Shown one piece after another: positions 15,696 through 23,299 of a stretch of 64,000 bases of DNA (positions within the stretch are counted from its first letter, which is position 1; each line of letters starts with the position of its first letter). The translations under genes were made by a program, and so were the position numbers. This DNA comes from an uncultured Phascolarctobacterium sp. (GTDB lineage Bacteria; Bacillota; Negativicutes; Acidaminococcales; Acidaminococcaceae). The notes below the pieces were generated by a model. It ran no database searches, was not told the DNA's origin, and saw nothing but the letters and a program-made list of their open reading frames with translations. The DNA lies in contig UQZN01000005.1 in NCBI GenBank assembly GCA_900545535.1, positions 62,001 through 126,000 of the forward strand. Reading direction: 5' to 3'.

Positions 15696-17882
15696 ATGTC
15701 CAGAATTCCTGATTTTAGTCAAATTCCCTTTCAACAGGCACCAGCACAAGGTGACGCCGAGTTTGCTGCCTGGAAGGACAAATTGAAAACTGAAACCGGT
15801 AAATCCTTTGATGAAAATTTTTACCGGACCATGGAACAAATAGACGTAGCGCCTTTATATGACGTCAACACCTACAATAACTGCACTCATCTGCAGTACA
15901 TGGCAGGTATCCCGCCGTTCCTGCGCGGGCCATACTCCACCATGTATGTAACCAAACCCTGGACGGTACGTCAATATGCAGGCTTCTCTACGGCAGAAGA
16001 ATCCAATGCTTTCTATCGCCGTAACCTGGCAGCAGGCCAAAAAGGCCTCTCTATCGCGTTCGACCTTGCAACTCACCGCGGCTATGACTCCGACCATCCG
16101 CGCGTTGTCGGCGACGTAGGTAAAGCAGGCGTTGCCGTTGACTCCATTCTGGATATGGAGATCCTCTTCTCCGGTATCCCGCTGGATCAAATGTCCGTAT
16201 CCATGACCATGAACGGCGCCGTACTGCCGGTACTGGCCTTCTATATCCTGGCCGGCGAAGAACAGGGCGTAGATAAATCAGTTATGGCCGGTACGATCCA
16301 AAATGATATTCTGAAAGAATTCATGGTTCGTAACACCTACATCTATCCGCCGACAGCTTCCATGCGGATCATCGGCGATATTTTTGAATATACCTCGGCT
16401 TATATGCCTAAATTCAACAGCATCTCCATTTCTGGTTATCATATGCAGGAAGCCGGCGCCACCGCCGACATCGAGCTTGGCTATACACTGGCTGACGGCT
16501 TCGAATACCTGCGTACCGGCACCGAGCATGGCCTGACGATCGACCAGTTCGCACCGCGTCTGTCCTTCTTCTGGGCTATGGGCAAAAACTACTTCATGGA
16601 AATCGCTAAAATGCGTGCAGGCCGTATGCTGTGGGCTAAACTTGTTAACTCCTTCGGCCCGAAAAAAACCAAATCCATGGCTTTGCGTACGCATTCGCAA
16701 ACCTCCGGCTGGAGCCTGACAGAACAAGATCCGTTCAACAACATCACCCGTACCTGTATCGAAGCAATGGCAGCAGCTCTGGGGCATACCCAGTCCCTGC
16801 ATACCAACGCGCTTGACGAAGCGATCGCCTTGCCGACCGACTTCTCAGCCCGTATCGCGCGTAATACCCAGCTGTACATTCAGGACGAAACCAAAGTCTG
16901 CAAAGTTATCGATCCGTGGGGCGGTTCCTACTATGTAGAATACCTCACCAATCAACTGATCCAAAAAGCCTGGGGCCACATTCAGGAAATCGAACAGCTG
17001 GGCGGTATGTCCAAAGCTATCGACACCGGCCTGCCGAAAATGCGTATCGAAGAAGCGGCAGCCCGCCGTCAGGCGCATATCGACTCCGGCGCTGAAAAAA
17101 TCGTCGGCGTCAACGACTACCGTCTGGAAAAAGAAGATCCGCTGGATATTCTGGAAGTCGATAACACCGCCGTACGTCTGGCACAGATCGAACGTCTTAA
17201 AAAACTGCGTGCCAACCGCGACAGCGAAAAAGTTGAACGCTGCCTGAACGCGATCACCCACGCCATGGAAACCGGCGAAGGCAACCTGCTGGAACTGGCT
17301 GTTGACGCAGCCCGTGCTCGTGCTTCCAAAGGCGAGATCTCTGACGCCGTCGAAAAAGTCTGCGGCCGTCATAAAGCTATCATCCGTTCCATCTCCGGCG
17401 TTTACAGCAGTGAATTTGCCGATGAGGACGTTATCAAAGAAGTACGTCAGATGACGGACGACTTTGAACAGCGCGAAGGCCGCCGCCCACGTATCTATAT
17501 CGCAAAAATGGGCCAAGACGGACATGACCGCGGCGCGAAAGTTATTTCCACCGCCTTCGCAGATATGGGCTACGACGTAGATATCGGCCCTCTGTTCCAA
17601 ACCCCGGAAGAAGCCGCACAAGACGCGGTAGACAACGACGTACATATCGTCGGCATGAGTTCGCTGGCAGCAGGTCATAAAACACTGATGCCGCAGCTTG
17701 TTGAAGAACTCAAAAAACGCGGACGTGAGGACATCATGGTCGTAATCGGCGGCGTAATCCCTGCCCAGGACTATGATTATCTCTACGAACACGGTGCAGC
17801 AGCTATCTTTGGACCCGGCACCATTATACCTGTCTGCGCTAAAAAAGTACTGGAAGAGCTGAACAAACGCCTGGCGGATTAA
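15696..17882 (+). CDS. mutB: Methylmalonyl-CoA mutase large (catalytic) subunit
   Basis: The 728-residue catalytic subunit starts 2 nt after mutA. The barrel domain has the substrate region GPYSTMYVTKPWTVRQYAGF (about 73-92) and the active-site segment RTHSQTSGWSLTEQDP. The C-terminal B12 domain has KMGQDGHDRG (about 605-614; His is the lower cobalt ligand), GMSSLAAGH and VVIGGVIP, matching DxHxxG...SxL...GG. It carries AdoCbl base-off/His-on and catalyses the radical 1,2-rearrangement. The next gene, meaB, begins 3 nt downstream. Confidence 0.97.
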   Translation: MSRIPDFSQIPFQQAPAQGDAEFAAWKDKLKTETGKSFDENFYRTMEQIDVAPLYDVNTYNNCTHLQYMAGIPPFLRGPYSTMYVTKPWTVRQYAGFSTAEESNAFYRRNLAAGQKGLSIAFDLATHRGYDSDHPRVVGDVGKAGVAVDSILDMEILFSGIPLDQMSVSMTMNGAVLPVLAFYILAGEEQGVDKSVMAGTIQNDILKEFMVRNTYIYPPTASMRIIGDIFEYTSAYMPKFNSISISGYHMQEAGATADIELGYTLADGFEYLRTGTEHGLTIDQFAPRLSFFWAMGKNYFMEIAKMRAGRMLWAKLVNSFGPKKTKSMALRTHSQTSGWSLTEQDPFNNITRTCIEAMAAALGHTQSLHTNALDEAIALPTDFSARIARNTQLYIQDETKVCKVIDPWGGSYYVEYLTNQLIQKAWGHIQEIEQLGGMSKAIDTGLPKMRIEEAAARRQAHIDSGAEKIVGVNDYRLEKEDPLDILEVDNTAVRLAQIERLKKLRANRDSEKVERCLNAITHAMETGEGNLLELAVDAARARASKGEISDAVEKVCGRHKAIIRSISGVYSSEFADEDVIKEVRQMTDDFEQREGRRPRIYIAKMGQDGHDRGAKVISTAFADMGYDVDIGPLFQTPEEAAQDAVDNDVHIVGMSSLAAGHKTLMPQLVEELKKRGREDIMVVIGGVIPAQDYDYLYEHGAAAIFGPGTIIPVCAKKVLEELNKRLAD

Positions 17883-17885
17883 GCC

Positions 17886-19067
17886 ATGACAGATACTTAT
17901 AAACCTTCGTGGGTGCCGGAAGAAGACAACGATAAATTTGCCTGCCGGGTGATGTACGGTGTGACAGGCGGTCATGAAGGAACTCCTGGTGTAACTGTAG
18001 ACAAAAAAGATAAAGTAGCCCCGACCATCAAACGTCGTAAACTGACGGTAGATGATTATGTGGACGGTGTACTCAAGTGTGACCGCGCGATCCTTTCGCG
18101 CGCCATCACCCTTGTTGAAAGCAACGCCGCAGCCCATTTTGAAACGGCTCAGCAGGTCATTCAAAAGCTGCTGCCCTATACAGGTAAATCCACCCGTGTA
18201 GGCATCACAGGCGTACCCGGTGCCGGTAAATCAACTTTTATCGAAGCACTGGGCACCAATCTCTGCCGCAGCGGCCATAAAGTAGCGGTACTGGCGGTCG
18301 ATCCGTCCAGCACCGTCACCAAAGGCAGTATCCTGGGTGATAAAACGCGTATGGAGCAATTATCACGCGAGCCCAACGCCTTTGTCAGGCCGTCGCCTTC
18401 AGGCGGTACACTGGGCGGTTTGACCCGCAAAAGCCGTGAAACGCTGCTTTTGTGTGAAGCTGCCGGCTACGATACTATTTTGGTTGAAACTGTCGGCGTA
18501 GGCCAAAGTGAAACAACGGTACGCTCGATGGTAGATTTTTTCCTGTTGGTAGTACTTACCGGCGCCGGCGACGAATTGCAGGGGATGAAAAAAGGCGTCA
18601 TGGAACTCGCCGATGCGATCGTCGTCAATAAAGCCGATGGTGATAACAAGCAAAGAGCCATGGTCACAAGAGCGGAGTATGAGCGTATCCTGCAATTTTT
18701 ACGCCAGGCTACCGAACACTGGACCACTCATGCCTTCACCTGTTCGGCGTATACAGGCGCAGGGATCATGGAACTGTGGCATGATGTTATCGAGGCTTTC
18801 ATGAAGCAAGGTTGGGAAAACGGTGTGCTGGCTGAACGCAGAAAACAGCAGACGCTTTCCTGGGTCTATACGATGGTAGAAGAACATCTGCATAATCTGT
18901 TTTATCGTTCGCCTGCCATCGTTAACTGCAGAGAAGAAATCGAACACGAAGTCATCGGCGGCAAAATTTCTGCCACCATGGCGGTTCAGGATCTTATCAA
19001 AAAATTTGCCGCTGCCGAGCTGAGCGGCGTTAACGTCAACGACAGCTCGCCTTTTGAAATCAAATAA
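17886..19067 (+). CDS. meaB: Methylmalonyl-CoA mutase-associated GTPase MeaB
   Basis: This 393-residue G3E-type P-loop GTPase has Walker A GVPGAGKST (about 112-120), the switch region DPSSTVTKGSILGDKTRM, ETVGVGQSET and the base-recognition motif NKADGD. MeaB gates AdoCbl loading and protects and reactivates the mutase encoded just upstream. It is longer than the usual approximately 330 residues because of an N-terminal extension of about 60 residues (rich in Lys/Asp) before the usual start of the fold. A GC hairpin without T-run follows (19085-19107). Confidence 0.95.
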   Translation: MTDTYKPSWVPEEDNDKFACRVMYGVTGGHEGTPGVTVDKKDKVAPTIKRRKLTVDDYVDGVLKCDRAILSRAITLVESNAAAHFETAQQVIQKLLPYTGKSTRVGITGVPGAGKSTFIEALGTNLCRSGHKVAVLAVDPSSTVTKGSILGDKTRMEQLSREPNAFVRPSPSGGTLGGLTRKSRETLLLCEAAGYDTILVETVGVGQSETTVRSMVDFFLLVVLTGAGDELQGMKKGVMELADAIVVNKADGDNKQRAMVTRAEYERILQFLRQATEHWTTHAFTCSAYTGAGIMELWHDVIEAFMKQGWENGVLAERRKQQTLSWVYTMVEEHLHNLFYRSPAIVNCREEIEHEVIGGKISATMAVQDLIKKFAAAELSGVNVNDSSPFEIK

Positions 19068-19132
19068 TTTTACTTGCCATTGAGGCGCGGCCTTCTATGG
19101 GCCGCGTCCATCTTTATAAGGGGGCTGCAGCT

Positions 19133-19426
19133 ATGAATGATAATCCGGCCGTTAAAAGTCTGATCGAACTGATCGAAAAACGCTATGGTTTGGAGATTCT
19201 TGACTCTCACTATATTCTTGTGGATGAAAAATTCCAACAATATAATATGATGTTATATGTTAAATTGCCCAAAGAGATGCTGGACGAATTTAAACGCTTA
19301 TACTCGAATAAAACCAGCGCCATGCACGTTGCGTGGAGCGTTGATGATAAAGAAAACATTAAATTCTACGCTGCCATAGGCAATAATATTCTTTTACTTT
19401 TAGATTCACTGCTTACCAAAAAATAA
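19133..19426 (+). CDS. Hypothetical protein, 97 residues, in the mutAB-meaB operon
   Basis: ATG 19133 is chosen because AAGGGGG stands 7 nt upstream; an upstream in-frame GTG/ATG lacks a ribosome site. The product is a small mixed alpha/beta acidic protein with no signal peptide, no transmembrane segment and no Cys. I do not recognise the family. It lies 65 nt after meaB and 15 nt before another small gene, with no promoter or terminator between, so it is probably co-transcribed with the mutase and may be an accessory factor. Confidence 0.7.
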   Translation: MNDNPAVKSLIELIEKRYGLEILDSHYILVDEKFQQYNMMLYVKLPKEMLDEFKRLYSNKTSAMHVAWSVDDKENIKFYAAIGNNILLLLDSLLTKK

Positions 19427-19441
19427 AAGAGGTGAAAAGAT

Positions 19442-19801
19442 ATGAGTGAAGATTTTACAGGCGTAGGCGGAAAACTGGAAGAAGAATTCGTCTATGCACC
19501 CAATAACAGCCTGAGGACAGAAACATTTGTCAAATTTGAGCAGCGTGCAGTCAGTGAAAAACCTGCCTTACTGCCCGGTCTGCAGGCGTTGAAAGCAGAA
19601 ATGGGCGAGTTCGATTTTGAAAAATATATCAACAGCCTTGAAAACATCAATGTCAGCGGCAAAGCTATGATCATGCTGACGGGAGATGAAAAAGTACGGA
19701 CGATTCTGGTCAGCCGCTGGCTGCCCCAGATTAAGGCAGCTTTTGCCGTAGATAACGTACGCATCGTCGGCGGCGGACGCGGCGGAATTGACGCCTATTA
19801 A
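19442..19801 (+). CDS. Hypothetical protein, 119 residues, weakly DnaA-N-terminal-like pattern
   Basis: RBS AAGAGGTG precedes ATG 19442. Residues 1-45 look extended or disordered. Residues 50-115 have the rhythm of the DnaA N-terminal (domain I) fold: F-x-x-Y-I-N-S-L, then G-x-A-x-I-M-L, then VSRWLPQIKAAF and a final VRIVGG strand. This resemblance is by eye only and could be chance. It is the last gene before a strong terminator at 19801 and so ends the mut operon. Its function is unknown. Confidence 0.6.
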   Translation: MSEDFTGVGGKLEEEFVYAPNNSLRTETFVKFEQRAVSEKPALLPGLQALKAEMGEFDFEKYINSLENINVSGKAMIMLTGDEKVRTILVSRWLPQIKAAFAVDNVRIVGGGRGGIDAY

Positions 19802-19848
19802 AAAATACGCTTATCCCGATCCTTTCCGGTGGGATAAGCGTATTTTTT
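19801..19848 (+). terminator. Terminator of the mut operon
   Basis: AAATACGCTTATCCC / GGGATAAGCGTATTT arms with a 13-nt loop, followed by T-run. The stem starts at the stop codon of the preceding gene. Confidence 0.93.
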
Positions 19849-19851
19849 TAA

Positions 19852-19880
19852 TTGACATATCCCCCATAGGGGGATAAAAT
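19852..19880 (+). promoter_or_regulatory. Promoter with embedded CsoR-type operator upstream of the MATE gene
   Basis: TTGACA (19852-19857), 17 nt, TAAAAT (19875-19880). The spacer is almost entirely the perfect inverted repeat TATCCCCC-ATA-GGGGGATA (19858-19876). G/C-tract palindromes flanked by AT are the known targets of CsoR/RcnR-family repressors. A CsoR-family gene lies at the other end of the MATE gene (21237-21521). Confidence 0.85.
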
Positions 19881-19911
19881 AAAATGCAATGAAGGTAAGG
19901 AGGACGCTGCA

Positions 19912-21240
19912 ATGGAACTTACTCATAAAAAATATCTGCAAATCACGCTGCCCTTTATTTTTTCCTCTATCGCAGTGCCTGTTATCGGAGCAGTCGATAC
20001 AGCCGTAGTCGGACGTCTGGGCTCAGCTGACTATATCAGTGCTGTAGCGTTGGGAGCGGTTATTTTTAGTACTATTTACTGGCTGTTGGGTTTTCTGCGC
20101 ATCACTACCGCAGGTATGACAGCTCAGGCAGTAGGCAGGGCAGATCAGCAGGAAGTGCTGTTGACATTACTGCGCGCGCTTTTGCTGGCGTTACTTTTGG
20201 GACTGCTTTTATTTACAGCGCAGCATTTTATTTTTGCAGCGTCGCTGTTGGTTTTACAGCCAGAAACGGCAGTTGCCGTGCTGATGAGCAAATACTTTGC
20301 TATCCTGGTCTGGGGCTTTGTTCCTTTCCTGCTCTATCAGGCGCTGGCCGGATGGATCGCCGGACTTTTGCAAGTCAAAACCTTAGTGATAATAGAACTT
20401 GGTATCAGTCTGCTCAATTTTATTTTAGACCTTAGCTTCGTCAATATCTGGCATTTAGATGTAGACGGAGTTGCGTATGCTTCGTTGCTGACGCAGCTGA
20501 CAGGCTGCGGTGCAGCGGCAGTTTATGTTTTTTTCAGGCAACGGCAGCGCCTGACAGCTGTGCAATGGGAACTGCTCTTTGATAAAACAGCTTGCCTCAA
20601 ACTTACAGGCTGCTGCACGCATTTGTTGATCAGAACTTTGTGTATGCTGCTGATGGTCAACACCTTCATGAGTCAAAGCGCTGTTTTTGGCGGAAGTATT
20701 TTAGCTGCTAATGCTATACTTTTTCAAATCCAGTATATTATGGGTGACGTTTTTGCAGGGATGTCACAGTCAGCAGCCCTGTATGCCGGTGTTGCCGTAG
20801 GCGAAAACAGCGGCAGTTTATTCGCTGCCAACCTGAAAATCAGCGGCTTTTGGGCACTGCTTACTGGCGGCGTATTATCCTTGAGCTATTATCTGCTGCG
20901 CGTGCCTATTTTATACTGCTTTACTGATCTGCCGGAAGTACTGGCTGCAGCTTATGAATATGATGTTTATATTGCTTTTTTCCCTTTTATTGCCGCGCTT
21001 GGTATCGTTTATTATGGCGTTTTTAACGGAGCACTGGTCACTGCGCCTATTTGTTATTCCATGCTACTTACAGGAGCTGCCTTTCTGACGACAAAAACAG
21101 CCCTGGTACCGCTTTTAGGCAATACAGGGCTGTGGCAGTCATTTTTAGTTTTTTATGTTGTCAGAACAGGTTTTTTATTGGTTTTTCTGCCTTTTCTTTA
21201 TCGAAAACTTGGTTTTACTAAAGCTGGCAGTGTCTTTTAA
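19912..21240 (+). CDS. MATE family efflux transporter (CsoR-operator controlled)
   Basis: The 442-residue product has twelve hydrophobic segments in two six-helix halves and the MATE pattern: N-terminal TLPFIFSS, then VDTAVVGRLG in helix 1-2 and AVALGAVIF in helix 2. MATE proteins exchange Na+ or H+ for organic cations. RBS AAGGAGG precedes ATG 19912. It sits behind a promoter whose spacer is a CsoR-type palindrome. Its 3' end overlaps the convergent csoR-like gene by 4 nt. This suggests metal-responsive expression; the physiological substrate is unknown. A paralogue lies at 33397-34707. Confidence 0.9.
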   Translation: MELTHKKYLQITLPFIFSSIAVPVIGAVDTAVVGRLGSADYISAVALGAVIFSTIYWLLGFLRITTAGMTAQAVGRADQQEVLLTLLRALLLALLLGLLLFTAQHFIFAASLLVLQPETAVAVLMSKYFAILVWGFVPFLLYQALAGWIAGLLQVKTLVIIELGISLLNFILDLSFVNIWHLDVDGVAYASLLTQLTGCGAAAVYVFFRQRQRLTAVQWELLFDKTACLKLTGCCTHLLIRTLCMLLMVNTFMSQSAVFGGSILAANAILFQIQYIMGDVFAGMSQSAALYAGVAVGENSGSLFAANLKISGFWALLTGGVLSLSYYLLRVPILYCFTDLPEVLAAAYEYDVYIAFFPFIAALGIVYYGVFNGALVTAPICYSMLLTGAAFLTTKTALVPLLGNTGLWQSFLVFYVVRTGFLLVFLPFLYRKLGFTKAGSVF

Positions 21241-21521
21241 CGCAAATAGCGGTCAATAGCGATCTCCAGATCAGCGACGGCCTCGACCTCACGGCCCTTC
21301 TGTACAGCGTGCAGGATACAATGCTCCAGATGATCTTTAAGAATTATTTTGGCGCAGTTATCTAAGGCCTTGCGTACTGCAGCGATCTGGATCAGCACTT
21401 CGGGGCAATCGCGATCGTCCTCGATCATGTTTTTGACTGCGCGGATATGCCCTTCGATACGGGAAAGCCTGTTGGCCACAGCTTTTTTATTTTTATGGAT
21501 ATGCGGATGCGGCATTGTCAT
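21237..21521 (-). CDS. CsoR/RcnR-family metal-sensing repressor with InrS-like H-C-H-C fingerprint
   Basis: This 94-residue all-helical DUF156 protein has the family core NRLSRIEGHIRAVKNMI. Putative ligands in the four-position fingerprint are His7, Cys39, His64 and Cys68. Their spacings (32, 25, 4) match InrS (His21, Cys53, His78, Cys82), the nickel sensor; Cu-sensing CsoR lacks the N-terminal His. Ni(II)/Co(II) sensing is therefore favoured over Cu(I), but Cu cannot be excluded. Its likely operator is the G-tract palindrome at 19858-19876. RBS AGGTGAGGTGAT lies before the start; a second Met is two codons in. Confidence 0.9.
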   Translation of the reverse strand: MTMPHPHIHKNKKAVANRLSRIEGHIRAVKNMIEDDRDCPEVLIQIAAVRKALDNCAKIILKDHLEHCILHAVQKGREVEAVADLEIAIDRYLR

Positions 21522-21637
21522 AATATCACCTCACCTGCATTATAACTGTTAGACGCTTGGAATGCAAATTTTGCTATATACTACTTATTAGTAATGATTA
21601 ACGCAAAAAATATTTTGAGATTTTTCTCCTAGAAGTA

Positions 21638-21666
21638 TTGACAAGATAATTAGTAATGGTTATAAT
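21638..21666 (+). promoter_or_regulatory. Consensus promoter of the orphan B12 leader
   Basis: Perfect TTGACA (21638-21643), 17-nt spacer and TATAAT (21661-21666). ATTAGTAATG occurs inside the spacer and again about 65 nt upstream (with GATTAA / GTTATA tails), so a regulator might also bind here. Confidence 0.9.
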
Positions 21667-21691
21667 TAATACAACAAATCAATATTTCATA

Positions 21692-21819
21692 TGGGTGTTC
21701 TATGAACTTAAATGTCGATCGGTGCAAATCCGATGCGATCCCGTCACCGTTACAGGTCAGTCCCCGCACAAGCCGGGGTAATATCTGAAGCCGGACAACA
21801 GCCTGTATAAGCATCACTG
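21692..21819 (+). ncRNA. Orphan cobalamin riboswitch (no same-strand gene downstream)
   Basis: The core GATCGGTGCAAATCCGATGCGATCCCGTCACCGTTACAGG is well conserved (21717-21756; the GGTG-AAATCC and CCCG-CAC-GTTA elements). A B12-box-like segment GAAGCCGGACAACAGCCTG lies at about 21787-21805, and P1 closes TGGGTGTT with AAGCATCAC. After it come the same post-aptamer element, terminator, G-loop hairpin and second terminator found before mutA, but the next gene lies on the opposite strand. Confidence 0.88.
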
Positions 21820-21820
21820 C

Positions 21821-21848
21821 TTGACCTGCGAGAGACAGGAAGGAGATG
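21821..21848 (+). ncRNA. Conserved post-aptamer hairpin element (copy 2)
   Basis: TTGACCTGCGAGAGACAGG followed by AAGGAGATG. It differs from copy 1 (13018-13045) at only two positions. One change turns a G-U stem pair into A-U, consistent with a selected stem. Confidence 0.6.
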
Positions 21849-21910
21849 TTTTTAACCACTGAGGTTCTGTTTATGTGAGAGTGGCAGAATCGCTTTGACT
21901 GATAACATTT

Positions 21911-21946
21911 GACCGTCTTCTTGCCTTGAGGAGACGGTCTTTTTCT
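21911..21946 (+). terminator. First terminator of the orphan B12 leader
   Basis: GACCGTCTTC / GGAGACGGTC stem, then TTTTTCTT. It occupies the same place relative to the aptamer as the terminator at 13104. Confidence 0.88.
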
Positions 21947-22104
21947 TATGATTGTCATTTATTCTTGTTGGTCGAAATATTGATTGTTGTACAGAGTAAA
22001 GATGCCGGACACATTTTCACTCTGTCCGGCAGATATATTCTGGTTTATTTGCTGTTTTCAAGGCCTTGTTAAAGAATTGAAAATCCTTTCTCTCCTCCTT
22101 CGTT

Positions 22105-22163
22105 GGCAGGCGTAGGGGTGCGCCTGCCAAAACCATCACTGTTTCAGTGATGTTTTTTTTCTT
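22105..22163 (+). ncRNA. G-loop hairpin plus second terminator (copy 2)
   Basis: A perfect 8-bp stem GGCAGGCG/CGCCTGCC (22105-22128) holds the loop TAGGGGTG. Next is the terminator CATCACTG-TTT-CAGTGATG with eight T (22134-22160). A pyrimidine-rich tract CCTTTCTCTCCTCCTTCG lies just before it. Stem bases differ from copy 1 while the loop and its closing pairs are identical, which argues for a selected RNA. The T-run abuts the stop codon of the opposite-strand sigma-like gene; the hairpin may terminate both strands. Confidence 0.65.
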
Positions 22164-22781
22164 TTACAGCAATTCCCGCAGCCTGTCCAGCGCCTTCAGG
22201 CGGTGCTTAGTGATATTGCGCACCGTGCAGTGCAAACGTCTGGCCGCTTCCGCAGGTTTCAGGTCATCTATGAACAGCAAGAGCAGTATCTTACGCTGCT
22301 GTTCGTTCAGCTGTGCCAGTGCTGCCTGCAGGTCCAGCGACAGCAAAAGCTGCGCCAGCTCGTCCAGAGCGCCGGCTTCACTATAGCCGCTGTCCAGCAG
22401 GTCGATACCGGCCTCGCTGCCCGTATCGATTTGCGTTTCGTTCTCCCAGATCCTGCCCTGCTTTTCCATGGCGTCAAAAAGGGTAAAATGCACCTTGCTG
22501 CGGGCATAACCGGGCCAGTTCAGGTAATCGGCGCCCTTATATTTTAATACCAGCTCGATAAAAGCCAGCACGGCAATACTTTCGGCGTCGCGTCCCATCG
22601 ATTTATAAAACATTTCCCGGCGGGCCTCGCTTTGCAGCAGCGGCTTAAAATCTTCGCATAACTGTAAAAGCGCAGCCTTATCGTTGTTTTGGGCGGCAGT
22701 TATCAGCCGCTGCAAGCGTGCTGCTTGGGTTTCGTCCGTAGCGGTATTGTTGAAATCGTTAAATTTATTTATGGTGATCAA
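22164..22781 (-). CDS. Sigma-70-like RNA polymerase sigma factor family protein
   Basis: The 205-residue product has a region 2-like part (about 25-100: helical, ending LKYKGADYLNWPGYARSKV) and a clear region 4 helix-turn-helix (about 155-205: LNEQQRKILLLLFIDDLKPA then AEAARRLHCTVRNITKHRLKAL). This suits a small alternative sigma or a sigma-like DNA-binding regulator. The assumed start is TTG 22781; AAGGGA lies only about 2 nt upstream, so translation may be weak or start at a non-standard codon. The orphan B12 leader points into its 3' end, so read-through would make antisense RNA to it. Confidence 0.75.
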   Translation of the reverse strand: MITINKFNDFNNTATDETQAARLQRLITAAQNNDKAALLQLCEDFKPLLQSEARREMFYKSMGRDAESIAVLAFIELVLKYKGADYLNWPGYARSKVHFTLFDAMEKQGRIWENETQIDTGSEAGIDLLDSGYSEAGALDELAQLLLSLDLQAALAQLNEQQRKILLLLFIDDLKPAEAARRLHCTVRNITKHRLKALDRLRELL

Positions 22782-22891
22782 GTCCCTTGGTTTTATGATA
22801 ACCGGTTATACTGTCAGTCGTCGTGCACAACAGTAGCTAGTGTACGCCTGTTTTGAGCAAAAGTAAATAGGGAAAAATGGCACAAAAACTT

Positions 22892-22919
22892 TTAGCCCCT
22901 GAAAGGGGCTAATTTTTTT
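22892..22919 (+). terminator. Intrinsic terminator on the + strand, no + strand gene upstream
   Basis: TTAGCCCCT-GAA-AGGGGCTAA followed by seven T. No + strand gene precedes it after the orphan B12 leader, so it would end any transcript that reads antisense through the sigma-like gene. Confidence 0.85.
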
Positions 22920-22957
22920 AAAAATAAAAAAATAAACCCGGCCATAACTGACCGGGC
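22920..22957 (-). terminator. Intrinsic terminator on the - strand
   Basis: Read on the minus strand, a GCCCGG...CCGGG hairpin (22937-22957) is followed by TTTATTTTTTTATTTTT. It insulates the sigma-like gene from leftward transcripts of the toxin-antitoxin region. Confidence 0.75.
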
Positions 22958-22995
22958 AAAAATATTTTCTGCAAGAATAAAAAGTGAACTATTGT

Positions 22996-23024
22996 TTGTA
23001 AATTTAAATGTAAAGTGCTATACT
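22996..23024 (+). promoter_or_regulatory. Promoter of the holin-like toxin mRNA
   Basis: TTGTAA (22996-23001), 17-nt spacer, TATACT (23019-23024). The start of transcription is predicted at about 23031, the first base of the 14-bp inverted repeat. Confidence 0.75.
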
Positions 23025-23085
23025 AAGGCGAGAGATAGCTGGTGTGTCGGTTTTCCCACTCCCAAAAGAGTGGGGGTGATAAACT

Positions 23086-23169
23086 ATGACAGTTTTCGAA
23101 GCATTATCATTGATGATAGGCTTTGCGACTTTAATAGTGCTTCTCCTATCGTTTTACCGTTTACGGTAG
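23086..23169 (+). CDS. Putative holin-like type I toxin (27 residues)
   Basis: This short frame reads MTVFEALSLMIGFATLIVLL, then LSFYRLR and stop: one hydrophobic helix with a short basic tail. The start MTVFEALSLMIGFAT closely follows the small holin-like toxin family of Firmicutes (MxVFEALxLMIxFAT...). A strong GGGGGTGAT ribosome site is 5-6 nt upstream and lies in the 3' arm of a hairpin, CCCACTC/GAGTGGG (23056-23073), which could block initiation. Inserted in the membrane, such peptides depolarise or permeabilise it when the antisense RNA is lost. Confidence 0.85.
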   Translation: MTVFEALSLMIGFATLIVLLLSFYRLR

Positions 23170-23174
23170 AATGA

Positions 23175-23264
23175 CAAAAGCCGCATAACCAAGTGGCTAC
23201 GCAGCTTTCCGTCAAATTTTTAATTTAGAAGGGGAGAGCTGACGTCGCACCACCAGCTATCTCT
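23175..23264 (-). ncRNA. Predicted antisense antitoxin RNA of the holin-like toxin
   Basis: A minus-strand promoter (23271-23299) predicts initiation near 23264. The first strong hairpin downstream is AAAGCTGCGTAGCCA...TGGTTATGCGGCTTT (23177-23208), followed by TTGTC on that strand. This gives an RNA of about 90 nt complementary to the 3' part of the toxin transcript. The convergent overlapping layout is that of TxpA/RatA and Fst-type type I systems. The coordinates are predicted, not measured. Confidence 0.65.
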
Positions 23265-23270
23265 TTTACT

Positions 23271-23299
23271 ATTATAACGTACTTGTCAAGTAAATTCAA
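23271..23299 (-). promoter_or_regulatory. Antitoxin RNA promoter
   Basis: On the minus strand: TTGAAT (23294-23299), 17 nt, TATAAT (23271-23276). The spacer contains the small palindrome ACTTGACAAGT. Confidence 0.7.

Larger units (their letters stand above)
23031..23264. repeat. 14-bp perfect inverted repeat framing the type I toxin locus
   Basis: AGAGATAGCTGGTG (23031-23044) and CACCAGCTATCTCT (23251-23264). The arms coincide with the predicted 5' ends of the toxin mRNA and of the convergent antitoxin RNA, so both RNAs would begin with the same 14 nt. In a long toxin mRNA the arms would pair 5' end to 3' region, a known way to hold toxin mRNAs untranslatable. Confidence 0.85.

Noticed and set aside
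16845..18164. 439-residue open frame on the minus strand across mutB/meaB
   Set aside because: It is fully antisense to two well-identified genes, has no ribosome site and has a composition typical of a codon-bias shadow frame.
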